DNA of 64,000 bases from Pseudoalteromonas luteoviolacea NCIMB 1944 (GCF_001625565.1 NZ_AUXS01000064.1:124001-188000); one strand, 5' to 3'; shown: positions 6,999 to 16,957, counted from the stretch's first letter. The notes: a model not told the origin generated them from the sequence alone. Translations and numbers: made by a program.

Positions 6999-8921
6999 TT
7001 ACTTGTTGTCTTTAACTTCTTCAAACTCAGCATCAACAACATCATCGTCTGCTTTCGCTGAACTTTGTTGTGCACCTGCATCAGGACCTGGTTGCTGTGC
7101 CTGCGCATTTGCTTGTGCGATTTCCATTAGCTTTTGAGATTTCTCTGCAAGCGCTTGAGTCTTCGCATCGATGTCTTCTTTGCTGTCGCCTTTAATAGCT
7201 GCTTCAAGTTCAGTTAAAGCACCTTCAATTGCAGTCTTGTCGTCAGCTGGAAGTGCATCACCCGCCTCTTCAACTTGCTTGCGAGTAGCATGAACAAGTG
7301 CATCAGCTTGGTTACGTGCGCCAACTAGCTCTTCGAACTTTTTGTCTTCTTCAGCATTTGCTTCTGCATCACGTACCATTTTTTCTACTTCATCGTCACT
7401 TAGACCAGAAGAAGCTTGGATAGTGATTTTCTGCTCTTTGCCCGTATCTTTGTCTTTTGCAGATACGTGTAGGATACCGTCCGCATCAACATCGAAAGTT
7501 ACTTCGATTTGTGGTGCACCACGCTGAGCTGGGCGAATGCCTTCTAGGTTAAACTGACCAAGTGACTTGTTATCAGTTGAACGCTTGCGCTCACCTTGTA
7601 GTACATGGATAGTTACCGCAGACTGATTGTCTTCAGCTGTTGAGAACACCTGTGACTTCTTAGTCGGGATAGTTGTGTTCTTCTCGATAAGCGCCGTCAT
7701 TACTTGACCCATTGTCTCAATACCTAGAGATAATGGAATAACGTCTAGAAGAAGTACATCTTTAACGTCACCAGAAAGTACACCACCTTGAACAGCTGCA
7801 CCTAGTGCTACCGCTTCATCAGGGTTAACGTCCTTACGAGCTTCTTTACCAAAGAATTCAGCAACTTTTGACTGAACTAGTGGCATACGTGTTTGACCAC
7901 CAACTAGAATGATATCATTTACGTCGCTTACAGACAGGTCTGCATCAGCTAGTGCGCGCTTAAGCGGCTCAATTGACTGATTTACTAAGTCTTCAACTAA
8001 AGACTCAAGCTTAGCACGTGTTAGTTTAACGTTCATGTGCTTAGGACCAGTTGCATCAGCAGTTACGTATGGAAGATTAACTTCTGTTTGCTGTGCAGAT
8101 GAAAGTTCGATTTTCGCTTTCTCAGCCGCTTCTTTAACACGTTGCATCGCTAGCGGATCTGCTTTTAGGTCGATGCCTTGCTCTTTTTTGAACTCTTCAA
8201 CTAGGTAGTTGATAACTCGGTTATCAAAGTCTTCACCACCTAAGTGCGTGTCACCGTTTGTTGCTAGTACTTCAAACGTGTGTTCGCCGTCTACTTCGTC
8301 AATTTCAATGATTGAGATATCAAAAGTACCACCACCAAGGTCATATACCGCAACAACGTTGTCACCTTGCTTTTTGTCCATACCGTAAGCAAGTGCAGCA
8401 GCTGTTGGCTCATTGATGATACGTTTAACGTCTAGACCTGCAATGCGGCCAGCATCTTTTGTTGCTTGACGCTGAGAGTCGTTAAAGTATGCAGGAACTG
8501 TAATTACTGCTTCAGTAACTTCTTCACCTAGGAAGTCTTCTGCAGTCTTTTTCATTTTCTTAAGAACTTCTGCAGAAATCTGTGGTGCAGCGCGTTTTTC
8601 GCCGCGTACTTCAACCCATGCGTCACCATTGTCAGCTTTAACAATGTTGAATGGCATGATGCTGATATCACGTTGTACTTCTTCATCTTCAAAGCGACGA
8701 CCAATTAGTCGCTTAATTGCATATAGCGTATTTGTAGGGTTAGTAACTGCTTGACGCTTTGCCGGTTGACCTACTAGCGTTTCGCCTTCTTCTGTAAATG
8801 CAATAATCGACGGGGTAGTACGATCGCCTTCCGCGTTTTCGATAACGCGCGTATTCTCACCATCTAAAACTGCTACACAAGAGTTAGTAGTACCTAAATC
8901 GATTCCAATAATTTTACCCAT
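6999..8921 (-). CDS. dnaK: Chaperone protein DnaK (Hsp70)
   Basis: The product is a 640-residue Hsp70 with an N-terminal actin-like ATPase (phosphate 1 motif IGIDLGTTNSCVAVLDG at the start, phosphate 2 motif VYDLGGGTFDISIIE near 195, adenosine motif ILVGGQTRMP near 340), the linker VLLLDVIPLSLGIE, a beta-sandwich substrate-binding domain and a helical lid. The C-terminus ends in EEVKDNK, the usual bacterial tail. I chose the ATG at 8921 (MGKIIGIDLG) because GGAG lies about 10 bases upstream; the longer open frame has no family match. A sigma-32-like promoter is about 50 bases upstream. grpE is not adjacent. Confidence 0.98.
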   Translation of the reverse strand: MGKIIGIDLGTTNSCVAVLDGENTRVIENAEGDRTTPSIIAFTEEGETLVGQPAKRQAVTNPTNTLYAIKRLIGRRFEDEEVQRDISIMPFNIVKADNGDAWVEVRGEKRAAPQISAEVLKKMKKTAEDFLGEEVTEAVITVPAYFNDSQRQATKDAGRIAGLDVKRIINEPTAAALAYGMDKKQGDNVVAVYDLGGGTFDISIIEIDEVDGEHTFEVLATNGDTHLGGEDFDNRVINYLVEEFKKEQGIDLKADPLAMQRVKEAAEKAKIELSSAQQTEVNLPYVTADATGPKHMNVKLTRAKLESLVEDLVNQSIEPLKRALADADLSVSDVNDIILVGGQTRMPLVQSKVAEFFGKEARKDVNPDEAVALGAAVQGGVLSGDVKDVLLLDVIPLSLGIETMGQVMTALIEKNTTIPTKKSQVFSTAEDNQSAVTIHVLQGERKRSTDNKSLGQFNLEGIRPAQRGAPQIEVTFDVDADGILHVSAKDKDTGKEQKITIQASSGLSDDEVEKMVRDAEANAEEDKKFEELVGARNQADALVHATRKQVEEAGDALPADDKTAIEGALTELEAAIKGDSKEDIDAKTQALAEKSQKLMEIAQANAQAQQPGPDAGAQQSSAKADDDVVDAEFEEVKDNK

Positions 8922-8972
8922 GTGAATCTTCTCCGACCTCAAAAAATTCGTTGTTCTGTTAGATGACTTGAT

Positions 8973-9001
8973 AAATAGGGGCGGCAATTTCTAATTCAAC
9001 C
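8973..9001 (-). promoter_or_regulatory. Heat-shock (sigma-32-type) promoter of dnaK
   Basis: On the - strand, GGTTGAAT (TTGAAT at 8994-8999) is followed after 12 bases by CCCCTATTT (8973-8981). The sigma-32 consensus is CTTGAAA, 11-16 bases, CCCCATnT. The position, about 50 bases before the dnaK start, is right for this promoter class. Confidence 0.6.
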
Positions 9002-9139
9002 TTAAAGTAGAAAAAAATTTCATTTTTTTTCAATTTTTTTTATTTTTAGGATGAACAGAGCAAAAAGCAGTCAAAAAATCTGTATTTATCCATTTAGAGC
9101 ATATATTCTAATTGGGTAAAAATAACACATGGACTCACT

Positions 9140-9949
9140 ATGGATTTTCATACCTTAATTTCGTCTTCTCAACTACAGGCACAAGAAAGCACCTTAAGCG
9201 TTCCTAACACTTGGAGCCAAGGCCGAACCGTTTTTGGTGGGTTGAGTGCTGCGCTGATGCTACAACAAATGTATTTAAAGCTTGACGATGCATCGAGAAA
9301 ACTGCTTTCTTTCAATTGTAATTTCGTCGCGCCACTCATCACTGAAACACCATTTACGATTAACACCACGATATTAAGGCATGGTAAAAACGTTACGCAG
9401 ATTGAATCCAGAATTATGCAAAGTGATACTGTATGCCTCGTTGCCCTTGCCTGTTTCGGTACGCAACGGCAATCTAAAATACAAGTAGAATCAACTCAAC
9501 AACCCCGCATACTCAATCAAGAGATAGTTAGCAGTCAAACGATTAAGTATGTTGAAGGTGTGTTTCCAGCGTTTATTCAAAATATCGATCTCAATATTCA
9601 AGCAGGAGCGATGCCCTTTAGTGGCTCTGACTCAACTGAAATTCATGGTTGGATGAAGTTTAAACAGGTCCCTAAGAGCTTATCTCCTGAATTAAGTATC
9701 TTAGCGTTAGCAGACGCATGGCCACCAACTTTACTGCAACTGTGCGATAAACCGTCTCCTGCAAGTAGCGTGTCTTGGTATGTAGAGTTTCTACAACCTT
9801 TAACCATGAATATATCTGATTGGTTTGGTTATGAGGCAATCACACATCAGGCAAATAGCGGATACGGTATTGAAGATGCAAAAATTTTCTCTAGCAGCGG
9901 AGAGTTAGTGGCACTTAGCCGACAAACTGTCGCCGTATTTGATAGTTGA
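9140..9949 (+). CDS. Acyl-CoA thioesterase-like double-hotdog protein
   Basis: The product is a 269-residue cytoplasmic protein that resembles the TesB-like/4HBT_3 double-hotdog thioesterases, which cleave acyl-CoA to free fatty acid and CoA. Support comes from the N-terminal hotdog start (TWSQGRTVFGGLSAALMLQQMY, near residues 24-45), where GG-x-x-A-A on the central helix is typical, and a second hotdog with ALADAWPPTLL and VSWYVEFLQPL in the C-terminal half. The physiological acyl chain cannot be deduced. Its start ATG lies in the gap between dnaK and this gene, which are divergent. The pqi operon begins 57 bases downstream, so co-transcription with pqiA is possible. Confidence 0.75.
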   Translation: MDFHTLISSSQLQAQESTLSVPNTWSQGRTVFGGLSAALMLQQMYLKLDDASRKLLSFNCNFVAPLITETPFTINTTILRHGKNVTQIESRIMQSDTVCLVALACFGTQRQSKIQVESTQQPRILNQEIVSSQTIKYVEGVFPAFIQNIDLNIQAGAMPFSGSDSTEIHGWMKFKQVPKSLSPELSILALADAWPPTLLQLCDKPSPASSVSWYVEFLQPLTMNISDWFGYEAITHQANSGYGIEDAKIFSSSGELVALSRQTVAVFDS

Positions 9950-10006
9950 TATTCTTTAAATGCTGGAACACAATAGAGGTATATATCTCTACTGTGATTT
10001 TATATT

Positions 10007-11215
10007 GTGATAACTGCTTGCCAACATTGTGATTATTTAGTGTCTATCGCACACATGGACAAGCATCAAAGAGCCATATGTCCGCATTGTGGTAACACGT
10101 TGGCTCACTGTCAAGTTAACTACAACCAGAGCATAAATGCGTTTGGTTTGTCATCAATACTTTTTTTGATAGTGAGCCTGCATCCTCATTTTATCTCTTA
10201 TGCACAACATGGTTTAAAACAATCCATTAGCTTGATCGAAGCAATCTCGCTCCTCGCTACCAACTTTAGTACGCTGTTGGCCGGGCTACTCGCCTTTACT
10301 ATTTTGCTGATGCCTTTGCTTGCATTAGTGTTAATTATGTTGGCTCACTCCCCGCTTTGGAAAAACTTAAATCCACACAATGCACGCGTCATAGTACGAA
10401 TTTTGATGCTATTAAAGCCGCTTAATCTTGCAGATATTTTTCTTGTGGCTGTACTGATCAGTGCTTTCAAATTGACTGAATTTGCAGAGATTGAGGTTGG
10501 ACTTGGTTTTTGGTCTTATATTCTCTTTGTTTTGTGTTTTATTGAAACACTATCCTTACTCAGTAAAGAACAACTCTGGGAAAGAGAGCAAATAACTTAT
10601 TGTCCAGATGAACAAACTTGTGCACCCAGAGCACAACAGCAATCCTTAAAGAAATGTCATGTTTGTGGCCAGCTTAGTAATGCAACACATTGCCCTAGAT
10701 GCACATCAAAGCTAAAGTACCGAAAAACAAATTCGCTAGAAAAAAGCGCGGCATGGATGTTGACTGCCATGGTTTTACTGATCCCTGCTTTGGCGCTTCC
10801 AATTATGGATACCATCAATCTTGGACTGCATACCAAGGCAACTATCTACAGCGGTGTCGAAGTTATGTGGCATGCGGGCTCCTACCCTGTGGCAATTCTT
10901 ATTTTTGTCGCCAGTATTTGTATTCCCATCATTAAAGGGGTCGCGCTCTTTTATTTACTTTATCAAGTTAAAGCATGCACTCAGCCTAAATTGGCAAGTA
11001 AGTTGTATAGAGCACTTGAATTTATGGGGAAATGGTCGATGATCGATGTGTTCGTCGTTATTTTGTTGGTTTCTCTAGTGCAACTTGGTACTGTGTTAAG
11101 TGTTGAACCTCAATCAGGTATTGTGTTTTTCACTGCTATGGTATTATGCCAAATAATCTCTGTAAATCATTTCGACCCTAGGCTATTGTGGGATAACTTG
11201 AATAAACATGAATGA
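10007..11215 (+). CDS. pqiA: Paraquat-inducible protein A (PqiA) membrane subunit
   Basis: The product is a 402-residue inner-membrane protein with two PqiA repeats. Each repeat begins with a zinc-ribbon-like cysteine set (CQHC and CPHC near the N-terminus; CHVC and CPRC about residues 219-236) followed by four membrane segments. PqiA/LetA proteins partner MCE-domain tunnels that move lipids between inner and outer membranes. The start is a GTG at 10007; later ATGs would cut the first zinc ribbon, and no strong ribosome binding site is visible. The stop overlaps the pqiB start by 8 bases, so the two are translationally coupled. Confidence 0.9.
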   Translation: MITACQHCDYLVSIAHMDKHQRAICPHCGNTLAHCQVNYNQSINAFGLSSILFLIVSLHPHFISYAQHGLKQSISLIEAISLLATNFSTLLAGLLAFTILLMPLLALVLIMLAHSPLWKNLNPHNARVIVRILMLLKPLNLADIFLVAVLISAFKLTEFAEIEVGLGFWSYILFVLCFIETLSLLSKEQLWEREQITYCPDEQTCAPRAQQQSLKKCHVCGQLSNATHCPRCTSKLKYRKTNSLEKSAAWMLTAMVLLIPALALPIMDTINLGLHTKATIYSGVEVMWHAGSYPVAILIFVASICIPIIKGVALFYLLYQVKACTQPKLASKLYRALEFMGKWSMIDVFVVILLVSLVQLGTVLSVEPQSGIVFFTAMVLCQIISVNHFDPRLLWDNLNKHE

Positions 11216-12863
11216 GAAAGCTTATATAGAATCCAAACCAAAATTTTCTGTAATTTGGATTGTTCCTATCATCGCTGTTTTAATCACCGGATGGATGCTC
11301 TATCAACACCAATCTAATAAAGGCCATACGATTTTTCTAAAAATGGATAATGCTGACGGCATCATTGCAGGGAAAACTGAGGTGAAAGTCAGAAGTGTGC
11401 AAGTTGGCATTGTTGAGTCTCTCAAATTACAAATAGAGCAAAACGCAGTTATTGCAACCATACGCATATTTAAAGACTATGATACTTTGCTCACAGAAGA
11501 CGCCAAATTTTGGACCGTAAAACCACGGGTCGATGAAACCGGGATATCAGGCTTAAACACATTGCTTTCAGGTGTTTATATCGAGCTTTTACCTGGAGAA
11601 CAAAGTAACTTAGCCAACCTCTTTACAATGCAGAATCAGCCTGCGCTCATTGCACCCGATATTGAAGGTGTCAGATACAAACTCAAAGCAGCAAACGCCG
11701 AGGTTCTGGACGTTGGAACTGGCATATTTTTTAGAAATTACAAAATTGGACAAGTTGAAACCGCCAGTTTTAACGAAAAGACACTGGAAATGGACTACGG
11801 AATTTTCGTTAATTCCCCCTATGATGAACTCATCTCTAACAATGTTATTTTTTGGGTTAACTCAGGCGTAGAAGTTGACTTATCTACCGAAGGGATCAAA
11901 GTTTCTACTGGTTCTTTGTCAAAATTGATCAAAGGCGGGATCTCTGTTGATTACCCGCCAAACTCTGTCGCTGACTCTATTGCACAGCAATACACTCAAT
12001 ATAAGTTACATAAAAACTTTGCGGTTGCACTGGAGAGGCGATTTGACTTATTTGATCTATACCTTGTTGAATTTGAACAATCCATTAAGGGGTTGAAGCC
12101 TGGCGCACCTGTCGAATATCGAGGAATGCGTATTGGTACCGTGGAGCAAGTGCCAGCGCAACTAGTTCGAGATGGACAGCCTTTATACTTCCAACAAAAT
12201 AATACGTCGATTCCGGTGTTAATAAAGGTAGAATACGGCAGAATCTATGAGGTAGATGAGCAGGCCAAGCAATACTGGCAAGGAAACATAGAAAAATGGA
12301 TTGAAAATGGGCTACGAGCATCGCTAAAAAGTGGTAATTTATTAACCGGTGCGGTATATATAGAATTAGATTTTTATAGTGCAGCCAAGCCGGAATCAAT
12401 TGCCAAACACTCTGTATATCCTGTGTTACCCAGTGTACCGAGTGGATTTACGGCTTTATCCGAACAAGTTATGGCATTGCTTAATAAACTAAATAGTTTG
12501 CCGTTAGATGCAGCCTTGGGTGAAGCCAAAGACACGCTCACCGCATATAAACAATTGGGTGCTGAAACTGAGCAACTTATAAAAGATTTAAACAACAAAA
12601 AAGTACCAGAAAAAGTGGAAAAGAATTTAACTCAATTACAGGGCACGTTGACTCAGCTAACCGCAAGCTTGAAACAATTTGAAAAAACCCTGTCGACCTA
12701 TCAACAAGGCTCTGGTGTAATGGATCAGTTGACCGATACACTGAGTGAGCTAGAAAGCTTGTCCAACACCTTAAAACCAGTAACTAAAGGCCTAAATGAG
12801 CAACCTAACATGCTGATTTTCGATAAAAACGCGTCCGAAGATCCCGTACCGAGGAAGCGTTAA
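11208..12863 (+). CDS. pqiB: MCE-domain protein PqiB (intermembrane lipid transport)
   Basis: The product is a 551-residue protein anchored by one N-terminal helix (WIVPIIAVLITGWMLY, about 16-33). Three MCE domains follow in the periplasm: GHTIFLKMDNADGIIAGKTEVKVRSV, a second ending near VEVDLSTEGIKVSTGS, and a third around IKGLKPGAPVEYRGMRIGTV. A long helical C-terminus (about 440-530) would form the needle-like tunnel seen in E. coli PqiB. The length matches E. coli PqiB (546). It overlaps pqiA by 8 bases and its stop overlaps the pqiC start (TAATG). Confidence 0.93.
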   Translation: MNEKAYIESKPKFSVIWIVPIIAVLITGWMLYQHQSNKGHTIFLKMDNADGIIAGKTEVKVRSVQVGIVESLKLQIEQNAVIATIRIFKDYDTLLTEDAKFWTVKPRVDETGISGLNTLLSGVYIELLPGEQSNLANLFTMQNQPALIAPDIEGVRYKLKAANAEVLDVGTGIFFRNYKIGQVETASFNEKTLEMDYGIFVNSPYDELISNNVIFWVNSGVEVDLSTEGIKVSTGSLSKLIKGGISVDYPPNSVADSIAQQYTQYKLHKNFAVALERRFDLFDLYLVEFEQSIKGLKPGAPVEYRGMRIGTVEQVPAQLVRDGQPLYFQQNNTSIPVLIKVEYGRIYEVDEQAKQYWQGNIEKWIENGLRASLKSGNLLTGAVYIELDFYSAAKPESIAKHSVYPVLPSVPSGFTALSEQVMALLNKLNSLPLDAALGEAKDTLTAYKQLGAETEQLIKDLNNKKVPEKVEKNLTQLQGTLTQLTASLKQFEKTLSTYQQGSGVMDQLTDTLSELESLSNTLKPVTKGLNEQPNMLIFDKNASEDPVPRKR

Positions 12864-13465
12864 TGAAATCGTCATTACAAATTTGCTTGTTAGCTTTACT
12901 AATGATGGGTTGTAGTAGTAACTCAGATGGTCACAAATACTATAAGTTCTCTGATCAGGCTCAGTCGGTCGAAAAACAAATTGGCGCGCCAGAGACACCT
13001 ATTTACTTGGATCAGGTAGCTATTTTAGGCGTTTCCAACCAACAAGCATTTGTTCAGTTTACTCAACCCAATACGGTTAATATTGCAAGCTTTCACTTCT
13101 GGGCTGAACACCCAGAAAACATGCTGACACAGTTAACCCTGAGCTATTTAAATAAACGAGGCTTGACGATAATTCCTAGGACGTTGGCAGGCGATTTAAA
13201 TACAACCCGTTACAGTTTAAAGCTTGTTGTAGATGAGTATGCAGGTCACTATGAAAAAGGCGCTATTCTCAGCGGCAATTGGTATTTTTACAAGTTGCAA
13301 GCTGGCAATACCCAATTGATTCAAACAAAACGATTTTCATTTGAAAACCAGCTTCAGGACGATGGTTTCGATGCATTAGTAGCAGCTCATAAAAGCAACT
13401 GGCTGCTACTGTTAAATGATGTTGAGCAAATACTTACTGCCCAACTCAACAAAAGTAGTAAGTAA
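12863..13465 (+). CDS. pqiC: PqiC outer-membrane lipoprotein
   Basis: The product is a 200-residue lipoprotein of the ABC-transport auxiliary / DUF330 family. The signal peptide ends with the lipobox LMMGC, putting the lipid-modified Cys at residue 17. The mature part has the family's short segments HKYYKFS and YSLKLVVDEYAGHYEKGAILSG. In E. coli PqiC forms an outer-membrane ring docking with the PqiB needle. Translation starts on the TAATG shared with the pqiB stop. Its 3' end overlaps that of the convergent acetyltransferase gene by 20 bases. Confidence 0.85.
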   Translation: MKSSLQICLLALLMMGCSSNSDGHKYYKFSDQAQSVEKQIGAPETPIYLDQVAILGVSNQQAFVQFTQPNTVNIASFHFWAEHPENMLTQLTLSYLNKRGLTIIPRTLAGDLNTTRYSLKLVVDEYAGHYEKGAILSGNWYFYKLQAGNTQLIQTKRFSFENQLQDDGFDALVAAHKSNWLLLLNDVEQILTAQLNKSSK

Positions 13466-13964
13466 ACAAACAATCAGCTTTGTTAGGCGACTGGCTAAAA
13501 ATCTTCCCGTTGCCTTCAAAGCCTAGCCTCTTTAATAATTTTTTGCTGTTGTGATTTTCAACATCTGTTATAGCATGAAGCTTGGCTATGTTGAGGTGTT
13601 CACTTGCAATAGCAATAAGCTGTTCACATGTCTCAAAAGCTAACCCTCTACCTGTATAATCATCTAAAAATGCATATCCTAAATCAGGCTCTTGTAGATA
13701 AGGACGCTGGTAAAAACCCGCAATCCCAATGGCCTCACCTGATTGCAAATAAACAATATACGGAGCGCATAGTCCTTCTTTATAGGGAGATAAAAAAGAG
13801 CGTTCAATATACTCGATTGCGGTATGGTGGTTGTTTACCTTTTTGTCACCAATATACTCGATAAAACTCTGCTGATTGAGCAACTTAATAATAAAATCAG
13901 CATCATCAAGAGTCGCTTTTCTAATTTCACACCGTTTAGACACTGTTATTATATTTCCAGGCAT
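13446..13964 (-). CDS. GNAT-family N-acetyltransferase
   Basis: The product is a 172-residue cytoplasmic enzyme that would transfer acetyl from acetyl-CoA to an amine, most like the RimJ/RimL-type branch. Seen: the N-terminal strand CEIRKATLDDADFIIKLLN, the motif DLGYAFLDDYTGRGLAFETCE for acetyl-CoA binding (the G-R-G-L-A loop), and the C-terminal NHNSKKLLKRLGFEGNG, characteristic of the family. I chose the ATG at 13964 because GGGGGAG lies 8 bases upstream; an ATG at 13982 precedes that site. The 3' end overlaps pqiC by 20 bases. The substrate is unknown. Confidence 0.85.
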   Translation of the reverse strand: MPGNIITVSKRCEIRKATLDDADFIIKLLNQQSFIEYIGDKKVNNHHTAIEYIERSFLSPYKEGLCAPYIVYLQSGEAIGIAGFYQRPYLQEPDLGYAFLDDYTGRGLAFETCEQLIAIASEHLNIAKLHAITDVENHNSKKLLKRLGFEGNGKIFSQSPNKADCLFTYYFC

Positions 13965-14012
13965 CACAAACTCCCCCGCCACATATTTTTGTTTTTCTAT
14001 TTTAAGGCTGTA

Positions 14013-14047
14013 AAAACCAATATAGAGCCGTGCTCTATATTGGTTTT
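14013..14047. terminator. Strong bidirectional hairpin after the M16 protease gene
   Basis: AAAACCAATATAGAGC-CGT-GCTCTATATTGGTTTT is a 16-bp perfect stem with a 3-base loop, followed on the - strand by TTTTTAC. It lies between the M16 gene stop (14093) and the acetyltransferase start (13964), both on the - strand. Confidence 0.8.
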
Positions 14048-14092
14048 GTTACCACAGCATCGAAGGTGCCGTAGTAGCAAGTAAACGAGAGT

Positions 14093-16957
14093 CTACTCGT
14101 AGCTGACTTTTTTATACAAGTCCTCTAGAGAGCTTATCTTCTTTTGATTAGGCAAGTCAGCAAATGGCTTTTCAGAAAACTTATTGCCTCTCAATTGAAT
14201 ATTTAACCTTGGTGCCTTTGCATTTAACAATGTATGACTTAAATAAGACTTAAGATCTTCCATTGTGACCTGCTCAGCCGCAGTAATTAATTGCTCTTTT
14301 GAGTCAAATGACAATTCATTTTTATACCAGTCCGTCAGAATAGGCTGCGCTTCTTCTGCTAAGTTTTTAGGTTCCTCTTTTAGGTTAGCCAATGTTGATG
14401 CTTTGATTTGTTCAAACTCTTCCGCGGTTAAGTTGTCCAGCTCTTTTGCATATTCCAACTTAAATGCGTCAAAACGTGCTTGCATCGACTTGACATCTTT
14501 GACCGGCGTTTGAATAAAGAGCGCAATTGCCGAATGTTCATCAATACTAGTCGCTATAGCTCCCACAGCATAGGCCAACTGCTCTTCAGTACGTAGTGTA
14601 TTGAAAGCTTTTTGTCTTAAGTGCGACTTCAATATTAATGCTGCGGCTTTCTGTGCGTAACCAGGCTCCGGATGTACCACAACATCAATAACTGCGACAT
14701 CAGCTACATCAGTATCTTTTTGTAAGACGATCACTTCACCTTGTTTTGGCTGCCAAAAACCAGCCCTAACATAATCAACCTGACTTACTTCGTTACCTAT
14801 ATGGGCCTCTAGGCCAGATACAACATTAGTGATATCTTGCTTATTGTAGTTACCATAGCCAAATACACGCACTAAGTTATTACTGAGTAATTCACTCTGT
14901 GCTTTTTTAAAGCCATCGGTAGTCATATTTTTAGCAGCCTTAATCAAAGCCTCCGTATCGAAACTACCTTCGCGAGTAACTTGCCTGTATGCTCCAAAAA
15001 CTTGATAGTATGGGATTTGCTTTTCTTTATTTTGCAAAGTACGAACATATCGATCAATTGCTTGCTCGAGTTGTTTTTGGTTTGGAGTTACGGCCAGTCC
15101 TTCGAGCGCTTTTTCTATCAATACTGGCTGCTTATCCGTAAAGCCTGAAACCGACATCACCAAGCCGTTAGCGTAGCTAAGCTCCAAACCCATTCCTGCA
15201 ACGTGTGCTTCAGTTATCAACTTCGCTTTTTCAATCTCATAGAGATCAGCCCAAAGGTTTGCAGCAACTTGGGCATTGATATCGTTAATTGGCAAAGCAC
15301 TGTTTAAGACTATTTCTAATTTCCCTTTTGGCTGCTCGCCAAAACGTTTGCTCGGCTTAAGCCACGCATGTATACGCTTACCCTCATATACCTTTTCAAC
15401 CACTTTAGATTCGGAGTTTTTGAGCTCAAAGTTTTCCGGTAGCAATCGGTTGACACTCGGTAACGCTAAAGCAAACTGACTGGGTTTAGACCAAGATTTA
15501 ACTTCACTTTCCCCAATGGGCTCAACCTTATATTCTCCATCATAAAAGTGAAGCTTGCTGTCAACGGGCTCATCTTTACTTATGTACCAAACACGCATGG
15601 TATCGGAGTTAAGCTGCTTTAGGACCTGATTTACTGCTTTTGGATCAAACTGAGCAAAATGATAGTTTGCATTAATCGCATGTGTTAATGGATAGTCTTG
15701 CATATTGGCAGCTAATGTACTTACATATGAAAACTCATCACTCTTTTCTAAGAATCTAAATTGATTATTCAATGATGTTCTGATCTCTTCGAAGTACTTG
15801 CTATCAACTCCCTGCTCTTTAATCAAGTTTATGTACTGCATAATTGTTGCAACAATGGTTTCGCGTTGCTGCATTCCTTGATCAGTCAATTGAACATCAA
15901 TTGTTAATGCACCGTAATTACCATAGTGATTTGGCGACGCGTTTGCCGTCAACGAAGAGATAAGCCCCTGCTCTTTCAATACTTGAGCTGGACTGCCTTG
16001 CATTTCATTGCTCAATAAATAGCTAACAAAATAGTTAGGTTTGACGGCAAAGTCAGACATATTATTTTCAATTATAAACTCGACATTAAGCGCTTTGACA
16101 TCTTGATTCGGTCGATAATGAATGCGTTTTTTGCCTACTTCGCTAAAGTCTATCTTTTTAGTTACTTCTGGCTCAGGGATATTTTTATTTTTAATGGTAC
16201 TAAAATGTTTTATCGCTTTTTGTTCCATCTCAGCCAATGGCATATTTGAAACCATCGCGAGTTTCATAATGTTCGAAGAATAATATTTATTGTAGAAAGC
16301 GACTGTTTCTTGATGCAGGCTACTATTCTCCTTGTCACCGAGCGTTTCCAAATTACCTATCAAAAATCGGTTAGACGGATGGTCACCTAAAAGCTGCCTA
16401 GCCAACTTGAACTGCCCAAAAAAGTCCATTTCTCTGCGCATCGACCACTCGGCATTTACAGCGTTTTTCTCTTTATCTGTATACTCAGGGTAGAGTTTTG
16501 CCGACTTAAAAAAGTCTGAAAAGCGGTCCAGTGCCTCGTCGTAAGCATCATTGTTTATTTTAACCATGTAGTTGGTCACATCTAACCAAGTATACGCATT
16601 ATTGGCGCCGCCATTATTTTGCACAAACTCCGCATACCCATCTGGATCTGGAAACTTTTCTGTGCCTAAAAACAACATGTGCTCTAAATAGTGTGCCATT
16701 CCTTGCTGAGACATAGGATCATGAAGCAAACCAACACCAACGCTGAGAGCAGCAGCTGATTTTTCAGCACTAGGATCAGAAACAAGCACAACCTCAATGC
16801 CATTCTCTAGAGTAAGTACTTTGTAAGCACGGTCGTCATTGGGGCTCACCACAAGCTGTTCAGAAATAAGTTGTACAGGTTGGTTGTTGAAAGTCGTCGT
16901 CGAGCACGCTGTCAAAATGCCAAGCGAGATAGCGCCTAGTGCCATTAGTTTTTTCAT
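14093..16957 (-). CDS. M16-family (pitrilysin/insulysin-like) zinc protease, lipoprotein
   Basis: The product is a 954-residue protease with the inverted zinc motif HYLEH at residues 89-93 and the downstream glutamate in KNAVNAEW. The chain is full length for a four-domain pitrilysin-like enzyme that degrades peptides enclosed in its two-bowl chamber. It carries a lipoprotein signal peptide (ILTAC, Cys at 18), unlike soluble periplasmic E. coli protease III, so it is probably tethered to a membrane facing the periplasm or outside. It is monocistronic, with a strong terminator after the stop and a long AT-rich upstream gap. The call to family is firm; the substrate is unknown. Confidence 0.92.
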   Translation of the reverse strand: MKKLMALGAISLGILTACSTTTFNNQPVQLISEQLVVSPNDDRAYKVLTLENGIEVVLVSDPSAEKSAAALSVGVGLLHDPMSQQGMAHYLEHMLFLGTEKFPDPDGYAEFVQNNGGANNAYTWLDVTNYMVKINNDAYDEALDRFSDFFKSAKLYPEYTDKEKNAVNAEWSMRREMDFFGQFKLARQLLGDHPSNRFLIGNLETLGDKENSSLHQETVAFYNKYYSSNIMKLAMVSNMPLAEMEQKAIKHFSTIKNKNIPEPEVTKKIDFSEVGKKRIHYRPNQDVKALNVEFIIENNMSDFAVKPNYFVSYLLSNEMQGSPAQVLKEQGLISSLTANASPNHYGNYGALTIDVQLTDQGMQQRETIVATIMQYINLIKEQGVDSKYFEEIRTSLNNQFRFLEKSDEFSYVSTLAANMQDYPLTHAINANYHFAQFDPKAVNQVLKQLNSDTMRVWYISKDEPVDSKLHFYDGEYKVEPIGESEVKSWSKPSQFALALPSVNRLLPENFELKNSESKVVEKVYEGKRIHAWLKPSKRFGEQPKGKLEIVLNSALPINDINAQVAANLWADLYEIEKAKLITEAHVAGMGLELSYANGLVMSVSGFTDKQPVLIEKALEGLAVTPNQKQLEQAIDRYVRTLQNKEKQIPYYQVFGAYRQVTREGSFDTEALIKAAKNMTTDGFKKAQSELLSNNLVRVFGYGNYNKQDITNVVSGLEAHIGNEVSQVDYVRAGFWQPKQGEVIVLQKDTDVADVAVIDVVVHPEPGYAQKAAALILKSHLRQKAFNTLRTEEQLAYAVGAIATSIDEHSAIALFIQTPVKDVKSMQARFDAFKLEYAKELDNLTAEEFEQIKASTLANLKEEPKNLAEEAQPILTDWYKNELSFDSKEQLITAAEQVTMEDLKSYLSHTLLNAKAPRLNIQLRGNKFSEKPFADLPNQKKISSLEDLYKKVSYE

